Origin: Amaranthus tricolor
Lineage: Eukaryota > Streptophyta > Magnoliopsida > Caryophyllales > Amaranthaceae
Direction: 5' to 3'
Assembly (NCBI RefSeq): GCF_026212465.1
Contig: NC_080050.1
Span: 32,389,070 to 32,453,069, forward strand
Length of the DNA: 64,000 nt
Shown: positions 47,908 through 57,984 of the stretch, piece after piece
Numbering within the stretch: the stretch's first letter is position 1
Layout of the letters: every line of letters begins with the position of its first letter
The notes under the pieces: model-generated
Database searches by the model: none
What the model was told of the DNA's origin: nothing
What the model saw: only the letters and a program-made list of their open reading frames with translations
Program-made: the position numbers and the translations under genes

Positions 47908-49102
47908 AATAATGTAATTTTTTTTTGATATGTATTATGTCATTTCCATGGTAATGAAAGTTTTAATAAATTTGTTATTAGGATTGTACATTACTAGAAT
48001 ATTTTTCCTTTACCACATAATACCGTGTTTTCAAACTTTAATATATTGTAGTGAATTTTGTGAAAAAATAAAATTGTAAAAAGAGTATAATAATGAACAC
48101 TAAACTTATCAAATGATATTCATATTTTTACCAAAAATTATACTAACTTTTCATTATCATTGATTCACTGTTACCAGTATGTACCTATTATCAAACAGAC
48201 CGTTAGTGACTTAGTGTATTACTAATTACTAATGATTTAAATAAGCAAACCAATTCTTTTATCTTATTTATTTTGCTATTATCTTTATTTTAAAACTTTT
48301 TTTTGAATTTTATTATTAATTGTTTTTTCAAAGTATTATTAATTATTTACCAACATGATTTATACAAATAATTTATAATAATAAATATAAATAATTACTA
48401 TAAATTATTCTCGCAAATGGTAGTTTATTAGCTTGACCTACTTTACGCATAAATATTATCTTTACAACTCTCTTTTTAACTCATTTATTCTTCATTCTTA
48501 ACCTTTAACTCTTATTTAATTTGTGCTAAATATTTAATTTGTGCTAAAGTATAATCTTAGATATCGAATCATAACAGACTAATAATTTAACTCATTTAAA
48601 TATTGTGTACTTTTATAAATGATCAATCAAAACTAACAAAGTAATATTGAAATATCCAACCCCAAGACCACACTGTACTCAAAATACCCTTGAATTATGG
48701 AATACTACCTATTTATTTCTTAACTCCATAGATTAGATGCTTTATTCACCAATTGCAAATTAATATTCCCTTCTATTCATCTAATATATCCTATTTTATT
48801 TTTCACTATTTTTTAGGTGGTCAGATAAAATCACATATGTAACAAAAAAGTAATATTTTTAAATTTTAATAAGGACAGGGATAAAATGAAATTAGTAAGT
48901 GTAAAAATATGAAAAATTAAATTTAATAAAGGTAAATTAACATACCAAAAATATGTTGCCAAAAAAATAAAAAATAAAAAATTTAAGCTAAATTGAATGA
49001 CACAATACCAAGGTGAAAGGACTATCAATTGAGAGATTTAGAAATTGAGATAATGTAGGCATGTAGCCCGATGTAGGGGTAAGCAACTAAGCATTAACAC
49101 GT
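47908..49102. other. Spacer between SR45a-like and PPR genes
   Basis: AT-rich; no gene is visible. The PPR promoter should lie at its right end. The minus-strand frame 48831-49028 is hydrophobic but has no recognisable domain. Confidence 0.4.
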
Positions 49103-50899
49103 ATGGAGAATGAGGGATTGATGGTAAAAATTGCTATGTTTCGAACTAGAACTGCCCACAATAATGTTTTCACTAAGCTGCAATCTTTATTAGAAGCCGT
49201 GAGCTCTTGTTGCTCCATTCTAAAATGTCAGCAAATTCACGCCATTATAATCAAATCCCACTTCATCAATGATGGTTTTATTGGGGATCGTTTGGTATCA
49301 TTGTATGCTAAATTGGGTTTCAATAGTTATGCCCGGAAGCTGTGCGATGAAATTCCTGACAAAGATTTAGTCTCCTGGAATTCCTTCATTTCTGGGTCTT
49401 CTAAAAGTGGCATTCTTGCTTTATGTTTGGATGCATTTCAACGATTGAGGAATGAGGCAAACTATAAGCCTAATGAGGTAACTTTTATCTCTGTTATTTC
49501 TGCTTGTACTATTAATTCAGCTTTGATTGAAGGTAGAATGTTTCATGGGTATGTTGTGAAAAATGGGTTTATTAGGGAAGTTAAGGTTGTTAATGCTTTG
49601 GTAAATATGTATGGAAAGTTGGGTTTCCTAGATTTTGCTTGTGTTTTGTTTAATGGTTTGCAATTTCCTAGTTTGGTTTCATGGAATTCTCTTATTGGTG
49701 TACATGCTCATAGTGGTCATTGCAATGAAGTTATGGGTATTTTTAATTCAATGAGAAGAGTTGGTGTTAAGCCTGATCAAGCTACTATGGTTGGCTTACT
49801 TCAAGGATGTACAGAAATGGGTATTGGAAAACAGGCAAGAACTGTACATTGTTATGTTCTTAAGTGTGGATTTGGGGTGGATATGCTGGTTGTGACCTCC
49901 ATTATGAGTGTATATTCGAAATCGGGGCAGCTGAATGTTGCATTAGATGTTTTTAGAGAGTTAAAATGTCCTGATGCCGTAGCTTGGACGTCTTTACTTG
50001 CTAGCTATGCTATACATGGGTTTGGGGGTGAAGCTATAAAAGTCTTTGAGGAAATGGTTGATAGAGGGATTCGTCCTGATCATGTTACTTTCACTCATCT
50101 ATTAAGTGCTTGTAGCCATGCTGGCCTTATTTCCGAGGGTAGGAAATTTTTCGAAGATATGTTCAGAGTTTATCGAGTTCATCCTAGAATAGATCACTAT
50201 TCTTGCATGGTTGACCTATTAGGTCGTGCAGGACTCTTGGAAGATGCAGTTGGGCTGATTAAGAGCATGCCAATAGAGCCAAATGTAGGTGTTTGGGGTG
50301 CTCTTCTAGGTGCTTGTAGGATTCACAAGAATGTAGAACTCGGAAAGGAAGCTGCTGAGAATTTATTTTTATTAGATTCCTCTGACCGCAGGAATTATAT
50401 CATGTTGTCGAATATATACTCTGCTTCTGGCAAATGGATAAATGCTTCCAAAATCAGGTGTTTGATGAAAGAGGGGAATTTGATTGGGGGTCGTGGCTGT
50501 AGTCTGATTGAGCATGGAAACAAAGTTTATCGGTTTGTAGCTGGTGATCAGTCTCATCCATACTCAGCCAAGATCTATTCAAAATTGGAGGAAATCATTA
50601 GGAAAATTCAAGAAGTTGGACTAGAGCGCCAAACAAAATTTATCTTGCATGATGTTGAGGAGGATATTAAGATAGATATGATCAATAAGCATAGCGAAAA
50701 ATTAGCCCTTGCTTTTGGTTTACTAGTGACCAACACTAACATGCCAATAACTATAATAAAGAACATCAGAATATGTGGTGACTGCCACTCTGTCATTAAG
50801 TTTGTATCATTGATGGAGAAGCGTACTATCATTGTCCGAGATCCGAAACGGTTTCATCATTTTGTAAATGGGATATGTTCTTGCAAGGATTATTGGTGA
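49103..50899 (+). CDS. Pentatricopeptide repeat protein, PLS class with DYW domain
   Basis: A 598-residue intronless protein. PPR proteins bind organellar RNA; DYW members edit C to U. PLS repeats run from about residue 60 to 430, seen as repeated words such as VSWNSFISG, NALVNMYGKLG and TSIMSVYSKSG. E/E+ motifs (GRGCSLIEHGNKVYRFVAGD) lead to a C-terminal deaminase-like domain with HSE (H530), CGDCH (C558, C561) and a terminal DYW. All key zinc and catalytic positions are present. An in-frame TAA at 49088-49090 makes 49103 the first possible start. Met12 (49136) would give a more basic, acid-free N-terminus better suited to a targeting peptide. It resembles Arabidopsis At5g40410 from memory; organelle and RNA target are not known. 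Confidence 0.93.
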   Translation: MENEGLMVKIAMFRTRTAHNNVFTKLQSLLEAVSSCCSILKCQQIHAIIIKSHFINDGFIGDRLVSLYAKLGFNSYARKLCDEIPDKDLVSWNSFISGSSKSGILALCLDAFQRLRNEANYKPNEVTFISVISACTINSALIEGRMFHGYVVKNGFIREVKVVNALVNMYGKLGFLDFACVLFNGLQFPSLVSWNSLIGVHAHSGHCNEVMGIFNSMRRVGVKPDQATMVGLLQGCTEMGIGKQARTVHCYVLKCGFGVDMLVVTSIMSVYSKSGQLNVALDVFRELKCPDAVAWTSLLASYAIHGFGGEAIKVFEEMVDRGIRPDHVTFTHLLSACSHAGLISEGRKFFEDMFRVYRVHPRIDHYSCMVDLLGRAGLLEDAVGLIKSMPIEPNVGVWGALLGACRIHKNVELGKEAAENLFLLDSSDRRNYIMLSNIYSASGKWINASKIRCLMKEGNLIGGRGCSLIEHGNKVYRFVAGDQSHPYSAKIYSKLEEIIRKIQEVGLERQTKFILHDVEEDIKIDMINKHSEKLALAFGLLVTNTNMPITIIKNIRICGDCHSVIKFVSLMEKRTIIVRDPKRFHHFVNGICSCKDYW

Positions 50900-51679
50900 T
50901 TATATTCACAAGATATTCACTATCTACTCACAAGTGAAGATGTGAATGGATTTTCCATTGATCACTGCAATGAGGTTAGAGTGTTTCTACTCATGATTTT
51001 TGGTATGAATGTTTATACACACACTCTGACACACACACACACACACCCCGCACACTTGGAATGTGTACACTGCATTTCTGCCTGTGATTTATGAAGGATT
51101 GAAAATAATTTTCTTTGGGCTGCTAGAACTGTCGTGTTATATCCTGGCATCCTGCCCTCTAAAAGTGCATCAGTGTAATTAGAAAACCCACCTTCTAGGA
51201 ATTACTCGTCATGTGCAAAGAAGCTGAATTACTGCAAAATTAGAATGAAAAACTAGGAGCAATGCTCATATACACCCTCTACCAAGCAAAAGCTGACTAG
51301 TCCTGGTACTCTCACAGCAAATCTGAGTAAGGCATTTCTAGCATCCTAAACAAGAGTTTCAAACTTGCTTGTATGAAGTTTATACACCCTCATATACACC
51401 CTCTGCTTCCACAACTCATAGACCTTTTCAGTCCAAGTTCTAACACACTCCCTAACTGCAAAGAGTATATTTTTAACTTAACCCAACAATCTTACTGATA
51501 TCCAACTCGAAGTAGCTTGTGGAGAGTATCTGGAACTTACATAACATCACTCCTGACTACGGCAGCATAAGGGCACTAGGACATTAGAGAAATACATGCT
51601 CATGAGTTTTACGTTGTAGACTGCATAGAATACATAATCTATCCACTGGCAGCCCCCTGACCATGAAATAAAAAAGAGG
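50900..51679. other. PPR 3' UTR and spacer
   Basis: Contains a CA-rich microsatellite near 51017-51047 and otherwise nothing I recognise. Confidence 0.4.
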
Positions 51680-51730
51680 TTGTTCCGTTACAAAACCTCT
51701 CTTTACTTTACCAAGTCTTTGACAATCTTG

Positions 51731-52383
51731 ATGGGTCGTCTTCAACTCCATCAACAACCATCTTTATCCTTTAAAAACCCTTTTATACTTTACCAATCCT
51801 TTGAAAATCTTCTTCTTGATGTGGACTTCTCTTTCTTTTGTAATGATGAAAACTTCTTTGATAAACTTATCTTTCAAAGGAAGAATCTAAGCTTGAAAGC
51901 ACCTTACTTAGATCATGCTCAGCGGAGAAACTGAAACTTTGAAACCCAATTCAGGCGAGCTGTTGTGGTTGGAGAAAATCTTTGTGTTGGGTTTGATGAG
52001 GAAAACGGGTCGATAATTGGGTTTGAGAATGGCATGGGCATATTATGTTGTTTGATGAGGATAATGGATATACTCTTAAGTATAGTTATGGGATTTATTT
52101 TGGGGAGATTAGTGGGAGATGTGAGAAAGGAGAAAAGCAGGAAGAGATTGAGCAGAAAGTAGAGAATTTGGGTTTGATAGAATCAATTGAAAGTGAGGAT
52201 TTTGTTGGTAGTAGGATTCTTCATCAGAGCAGAATTGCTTCTTCTCCTAGGTATTTTTTTGTTGTAGGGCTACTGTTGAATGCTTGTTTTTACAACCTTT
52301 TGTATTTTATTAGTCGCTACACGTGCTTAGTAATTAGTACTTATCAAATGTGTGAAAACAAGGAGGGTAACAACTACGGATAA
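51731..52383 (+). other. Unrecognised open frames, possible gene fragment
   Basis: Three plus-strand frames follow one another: 51731-51934 (67 aa), 51965-52162 and 52045-52383 (112 aa). The first looks protein-like (FENLLLDVDFSFFCNDENFF). The last is acidic, then runs into LHQSRIASSPR with a possible splice donor GTATTT at about 52251. The base composition is richer in G than the flanks. I could not join them into one gene or name a family. This may be a decayed gene, a spliced unknown gene or chance. Confidence 0.3.
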
Positions 52384-52744
52384 ACCATGGGAAGTATTTT
52401 TTATATTGACTTTTGCGAGTTTTGTCTGTGAAATGGATGTGCAAGTTCTTTAAATGCAAATGATTTGGTGATACACAGATAGTAGAGCTTCTTGATGATG
52501 TTGTTTTTCATGCTCAAAAGGTTTTATCTTTGGGACAAATTGTTTAGGGGTATAGTTCTACATTATGTATTTAGAGTGGCAAAAGACAATGATCTAGGTA
52601 TGATTTGATTCCAAGTCTAGGGGTGGATGACATACCTTCGATCTCTTCATATGTTCATCAATCTAAAATCTCTAGTTTATGTGGTCATTAACAACCTAGA
52701 TTTGTTTTGAGTCAACATTGACTACCAAAGTCAAATGTTAGATA
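52384..52744. other. Spacer
   Basis: A short plus-strand open stretch after an AG near 52479 (reading LLDDVVFHAQKVLSLGQIV) might belong with the frames at 51731-52383, but the splice phases I tried did not join them. Nothing else is seen. Confidence 0.3.
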
Positions 52745-52972
52745 CTACCTCCATTTCTAAGAGATTGCACCACTCACAATTAACACAAGTTTTATGAAAT
52801 TGATAGGGACCATTAAATTGTGTAGGTAGGATTAAAAGTGAGAGACAGAGAAAAAAGGTGTGGTAATATAAGAATTAAAGAAAATAGTGAAGACAACTTA
52901 AAATAGAAATATTGCAAAGTTAAAGAGCTAACTAAAATGAAAAATGTAGCAATCTCTTAGGGACAAAGGGAT
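52745..52972. mobile_element. Stowaway-type MITE
   Basis: A 228-bp element flanked by TA. The left end CCATTTCTAAGAGATTGCAC pairs with the right end, whose reverse complement is TTTGTCCCTAAGAGATTGCT. Confidence 0.75.
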
Positions 52973-54254
52973 TAGGGTCGTGTATATATGACTATAGGAG
53001 GAGAGACTAGGATGGTGAAGATAATTGAGAGAATTCCAAGATTAATCAGTCAAAGTTTCACATGTTTCTGGAGATTTTAATGTTATGGACTGTTATATGA
53101 TTCTAAAATGAAGGAAGGAGCAACGCCAATAACAGTATGTTGGTGCACATGACCAAACTATCTTAAACGATTCTCCCATCTTGTCCCCAATATTTGTGAC
53201 ACAGTGCATGACCCTTTTTTTATGTCTTCATTTCAAATTTTATTCTTCCAAGCATTATCACTCATCAATCTAATCATCCGCGTTTTGGCTACCCCATTCT
53301 TCTACAATGAATTTGTATGTGTACTTTGCAAGATAGTTAATCAACTCCTTATATCGTTCTGAATTCTGATGCGTAGCTCATAGCCTGCGCTCATATGAGC
53401 CATTACTCTTTGTTATACCGACCAACTTCATGGTCGTTCACTCTTCTTACTTCTCCCTACTTTTTATCGTCCAAGTGACCAACTGTTTCTGTAATAGCTA
53501 GCTCCGCTGTCTTTAGATTTATGCATCTCACAAATCCTGCAGGGTTGCCCTTCTCATTTACCTTGAGAAAACCAGTCGAATTCTGCTAATAGTGTAATCC
53601 AAGTAAGATTGTTCACGAGCACTGTAAACCTGATCGAAATACTCCTATTATAATTGTATCGTCCATATGTTGAGAGTTCAGAAATATGAGAGCGCGTAAC
53701 AATGATTACTTTGATAGTCAATTTAAATTGTTCGGGATTTCATTTGTGTGTTTGTGGCATCATACACTGAACAAACAGCATACTTCTTGCCATAACGCTT
53801 CTCTTCCTGGAATGTGTAATGTTGATGTCTAAATACTAAGATCATCCTCTAATATTGTGTTTGTCAAATTTCCATCTCATAATTCTTTTAGCCTCATTTG
53901 AACATTTCTGGTGTTAAGTTGTACTCTTGTCTTCATGCCTATGCTTGTGTTGGTAGAAACTAGAAACAATATTGTATTGTAGATAGAGGTGTTTAGAAGA
54001 GATCCGACGTTTACAATCCGATTAGACCTGACTTTGAAAATACATTTACAATTATGTAAAAACCAATATAAAGACAAGATCCGATTTTGAATCGATCTGA
54101 TTTTATATTTGTATTTTTTTTCAAGTAATAATTTAAAAGTTAAAAAGTGATATGATTGCTACAATGTGAATGAATTGTGAGGTGAGAAATTGATAAACCT
54201 CCCCTCTAAAAAAAGGACCAAAATACTTTATAAAGTAGTTTATTTTTGGGGTGT
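52973..54254. other. Intergenic DNA
   Basis: No gene is visible. Near 53983-54110 there is a degenerate stretch starting AGAGGTGTTTAGAAGAGATC, related to the MITE at 18174-18357. Confidence 0.4.
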
Positions 54255-54450
54255 TGCTAAACTTCGCCACCCTTTTCATTTTTTCGCCACCCCTCCAAAT
54301 GAAATTACGAATTTGCCCCTGATTTTTTAAAAATTACAATTTTGCCACTCATTTCAAATTTTTTATTTATGATAATAATAATAATAATAATAATAAAAAC
54401 AACAATAATAAAATTAAATAATAATTATTATTATTTAAAAAAAAAAAAAA

Positions 54451-54480
54451 TTGAGTCGCCCAAAATTGGACGACTCAATT
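54451..54480. repeat. GTCGCCCA palindrome, left arm
   Basis: A near-perfect palindrome: TTGAGTCGCCC, AAAATT centre, then GGACGACTCAA, flanked by A and T runs. Confidence 0.85.
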
Positions 54481-54499
54481 TTTTTTTTCTTTTTTGGAA

Positions 54500-54533
<34 letters not shown>

Positions 54534-54590
54534 TTAATACTAATAATAATAACTTATAGATATGATAAAAAATTAATAATTATTAAATAA

Positions 54591-54664
54591 TGGCTTGTGC
54601 AGGTCTCAAATCTGTGACCTTCACGTTAATAGTACAACGCTCTAACCAACTGAGCTAATAGACC
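54591..54664 (-). pseudogene. Decayed tRNA-Ile-like sequence at the foldback centre
   Basis: The 74-base minus-strand sequence starts GGTCTATTAGCTCAGTTGG and continues TTAGAGCG, as plant tRNA-Ile(AAU) does. The D stem GCTC/GAGC is perfect and the length and final A match. The anticodon loop reads CTATTAA, so the anticodon would be ATT instead of AAT. The anticodon, T and acceptor stems contain mismatches, and box B is GATTTGAGACC. It is therefore a relic, unlikely to be functional. Confidence 0.6.
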
Positions 54665-54698
54665 ACATTAATCTATAAGTTATTATTATTAGTATTAA

Positions 54699-54737
<39 letters not shown>

Positions 54738-54758
54738 CCAAAAAGAAAAAAAAAAAAA

Positions 54759-54855
54759 TTGAGTCGCCCAAAATTGGGCGACTCGACCATGGTCCAGTCG
54801 CCCAGATCTGGGCGACTCGACCATGGTTCAGTCGCCCAATTTTGGGCGACTCAAC
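54759..54855. repeat. Three adjacent GTCGCCCA palindromes, right arm
   Basis: Palindromes centred at about 54773, 54806 and 54841 (cores AAAATT, GATC and AATT), separated by GACCATGGTC-like words that are themselves palindromic. The opposite arm has only one such unit. Confidence 0.85.
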
Positions 54856-54978
54856 TTTTTTTTTTTTTTTTTTTGAATAATAATTATTATTATTTAATTT
54901 TATTATTGTTGTTTTTATTATTATTATTATTATTATTGTTACTGTTATTATTATTATTATTATTTAATTTTATTATTG

Positions 54979-55022
<44 letters not shown>

Positions 55023-55137
55023 AATAAGAAATTTGTAAGGAGTGGCATTTTTGTAATTTTTTAAATTACAGGGGCAAATACGTAATTTTAGGGGGGAGGG
55101 GGTGGCGAAAAAATGAAAAGGGGTGGCGAACTTTAAG

Positions 55138-55382
55138 GATTGGGTATTTTTGTCAACTTTAGGTACCTTTGAGAAAAGAAGGGATCAATAACAGCTATAA
55201 ATGAACTGTTGGATGCATCTATTTTGTCCCAATGTCCCGTTTAAGCTGGCAAACCAGTTCCTCACCCAGCTTTTTAGAATCCAAATATATTTAAAATTAG
55301 TAACGGATCCAAAAGGACAGGTCACGTGACCATTGTGGAGTCTAAAAGACATAATACTATCTTACCTTGAGATTGGATATTA
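55138..55382. other. Spacer
   Basis: No gene or clear repeat was seen. Confidence 0.4.
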
Positions 55383-55900
55383 GGGTGATGTTTTGCAAAA
55401 TAGTTTAATAGATATTTTAGCTTATTTTGATATAAAGAGGGAGTTTAGTAGTTGATATTTGTTAAATTAGTTGGTTAAAACAACTTATTGACATGAATAA
55501 GTTTTTTTTAAACAAGCTGTTTATAGTAGCGGATAAGGGTGAAAGTTTGGTTTTTGGTTTGGATTCGATACAAATCCAAATCAAATCGAATAGAATTTGG
55601 TTTTGATATTTTCAGTCCAAATTCAAATCATAATATTTATAATCCAAATTGAACCGAACCGAATTTTAGAATACCAATCTAAATTGAACCGAATAGACCG
55701 AATTGCACCGATTTGTATATTTTGCACCGAAAATCAAATTTGCATGAATTGTTTCAAACTTATTCTTTCTAAAGCTCCTAAATAGATATTAATAATTTTA
55801 AGATTTTTAATTTGAACAAGTAAAAAACTTTTAACAAAAATCTGAAAATAAGGGCAAAAATTCAAATGAATCAAATGGAAGATATAGCATGCCTTTATCA

Positions 55901-55933
<33 letters not shown>

Positions 55934-56223
55934 TTTTTCGGTTTTATATTGGACCCTAGACCGAGTCCAAACCGAACACCAAATTATAATTAAAATTCAA
56001 TCCAAACCAAATCAAATTTAAAATATAGTCAAACCCAATTACTTATTCGATTTGGTTTGATTTGGTGTTTGGTTTTTCACCAAATGACTTACACCCCTTG
56101 TAGCGGGTTCAAAATCAACTGGTTAATTCTGTTAAGGAAATCAGCTAGTTAAACCAGTTAATAAAATCAGTTAGTTAAATTAATCACTGAAATCAACTAT
56201 CAATCGTTTGCCAAACATTTCCT
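55383..56223. mobile_element. MITE of family C, split by another element
   Basis: The left part 55383-55534 (ATTTTAGCTTATTTTGATAT) and right part 56100-56223 (ending TTTGCCAAACATTTCC) together resemble the element at 28737-29004. A similar copy follows at about 56330-56540. Confidence 0.6.
55535..56099. mobile_element. Transposon nested inside the family C MITE
   Basis: A 565-bp insert flanked by GTAGCGGAT (55526-55534) and GTAGCGGGT (56100-56108), a 9-bp target duplication with one mismatch. Its ends are AAGGGTGAAAGT and, reverse complement, AAGGGGTGTAAGT. The interior is a long imperfect inverted repeat of GGTTTGGATTCG / AACCGAAC-type words and holds a 29-T run at 55903-55931. Confidence 0.7.
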
Positions 56224-57984
56224 TTGTAAATATATGTGAAAATTTACGAGAGAAAAAATGGGATGAAGAGAGTATGATCCTAACGTACTTTTGTTTTACA
56301 TTTTAGTCATATTAATTAAAACTCTTTGGATAATTTTAGCTTATATAATTTAATTATAAATATAGTTGGATTTTCAAATTATTTAATGCTAATGATTGAT
56401 AATTTAGCTAGTTATAATAACTTAGTGCTATAATAACTTAATTTACAACAAGTTATTTTCACCGTCAATTTAAATCAACTGATTTAATAATTCACTATAA
56501 TAAACTATCAACTGTTTATTAAATGTACTTATGGCAAATGTTAGGGAAGACAGAGTGGTTGGATGAAGCAAACAAAGACGTCCGTACTAAATGAAGTTGC
56601 AGTTCGGTTGTTGTGACCTGTGTGACATAGTAGTGCCAAGAGCATAACAACTACTACGACACGTGCTTGCCAAAACATTGCCACCCCATACGACTAACAT
56701 GGAGTAAATAAATGCTAATAATGTTTAACATTTGAATTATGATGTGATTTTATGAAGTTTGAGGGATGTTTGTTATGTTTGCTAGATCTTAACAAGACTA
56801 TACACATTACCCTTTTTTACCCATAATCTCTAGGTAAAATATATTATTAGATAAAAGATCCTTTTATATTATTCGGAAACTAATCACCGATTATACAAAA
56901 TACCGAATCATATTGATGATATACTCTTGTTACGCTCAAAATTTCACTTTATGTGAGTGGTATTTGAAATTCGAATTCATGACTTTTTTTAATGCTGACT
57001 CTAATGTCATAACAAGATGAAATTGCTAATATGAAAAGTACATTAAGAGAAAATAACATAATAACTTAATACTTCTCTCTAGGCAACTTAAGTGTCTTTT
57101 TCTAAGTAATTTTTCTTAAATTTGGTACTTGGAATGGTGATGAAATAAGCTTAAGAAATATGAAGAAATGATCATTCACAAATAACTTTCATGGAAATTA
57201 TTAAAATTATGACAAACACAATGAAATAAGGTGTTTGATATTACGAAAATATGTTGCGAGAGAAATAAAACAAGATTATGCATAACAATGTTTTGTTTTT
57301 TTTTTTTTTCATATAATAGTTTAAATATATAAATTACCATGAAATGATGAATAGTGCAAACGTAAATTTCACATATAAGTACAAGTAAAAATGAACGGAG
57401 AAAATGCATATCAAAATACCTGTTACTTTAATATTTGTAACTTTTATTAGTGAAACGACCTTAAACAAGAAGCATATTTATTATAATTTCTTTGTCCTTT
57501 TTAATTTACACCTTTTTTCATTTTAATTTGACCCACTTATTTTGCACTTTCTCTTTTGGCAATGACCCACTTTCTTTTTTTAAATCTCATCCACAAACAT
57601 ATTATATCTTCCTATCTAAACCACTCATTTCTATTATCCACTTGTTATTTTTGTGTTATCATCGGACTTAATTTCACATTCAATTTAATTTCACTCAAAT
57701 AATTTAAATGCATTCTTAGAGGAAAAAAAAATATAACATTTAATGCATTACGCATATGTAAAACACGCTTTTGGTGAGATGGTCTCATTAATTAAAAAAA
57801 AAAAAACATCTAAAGGGAGGAAGTAGGAACGAGTCTTTTTCTCTTGAATCACAAAAGTAATAGAGATAGTAAGGGGAAGACATTTAAAACCCTTGAATTG
57901 AAACCCATTTATTTCCCTTTTCACTACTTTCTCTCTCTCACCTTTTCCATTCTCTCTCTAAAAAGACCCCCATAGGCCATAACC
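56224..57984. other. Intergenic DNA and SMT2 promoter
   Basis: AT-rich. A probable family C relative is at 56330-56540. A possible weak Stowaway lies at about 57490-57830 (ends CTTTGTCC and, reverse complement, CTTCCTCCC). The last 85 bases, 57900-57984, form a CT-rich leader typical of a plant 5' UTR. Confidence 0.45.
57915..57965 (+). promoter_or_regulatory. CT-rich 5' leader of SMT2
   Basis: Runs of TTTCTCTCTCTC and CATTCTCTCTCT just before the ATG at 57985; common in plant 5' UTRs of strongly expressed genes. Confidence 0.5.

Larger units (their letters stand above)
54255..55137. mobile_element. Large foldback element with nested inverted repeats
   Basis: The outer arms of about 110-130 bp are inverted copies. 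The left reads CTTCGCCACCCTTTTCATTT; the right, as reverse complement, reads GTTCGCCACCCCTTTTCATT. Inward on both sides come a TTTGCCCCTG word, (TAA)n runs, an A or T run, GTCGCCCA palindromes, more (TAA)n, an ATAACTTATAGAT inverted pair and finally a tRNA-like centre. The whole could fold into one long hairpin. The exact outer ends and target duplication are uncertain. Confidence 0.75.

Noticed and set aside
54591..54664. Functional tRNA gene
   Set aside because: Mismatches in the acceptor, anticodon and T stems and an altered box B argue for a relic.
54759..54855. CRISPR-like array
   Set aside because: The repeated units are adjacent palindromes without unique spacers, in plant DNA with no cas genes.
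54342..55064. Ile- or Leu-rich frames on both strands
   Set aside because: They are translations of (TAA)n/(ATT)n runs inside the foldback element.
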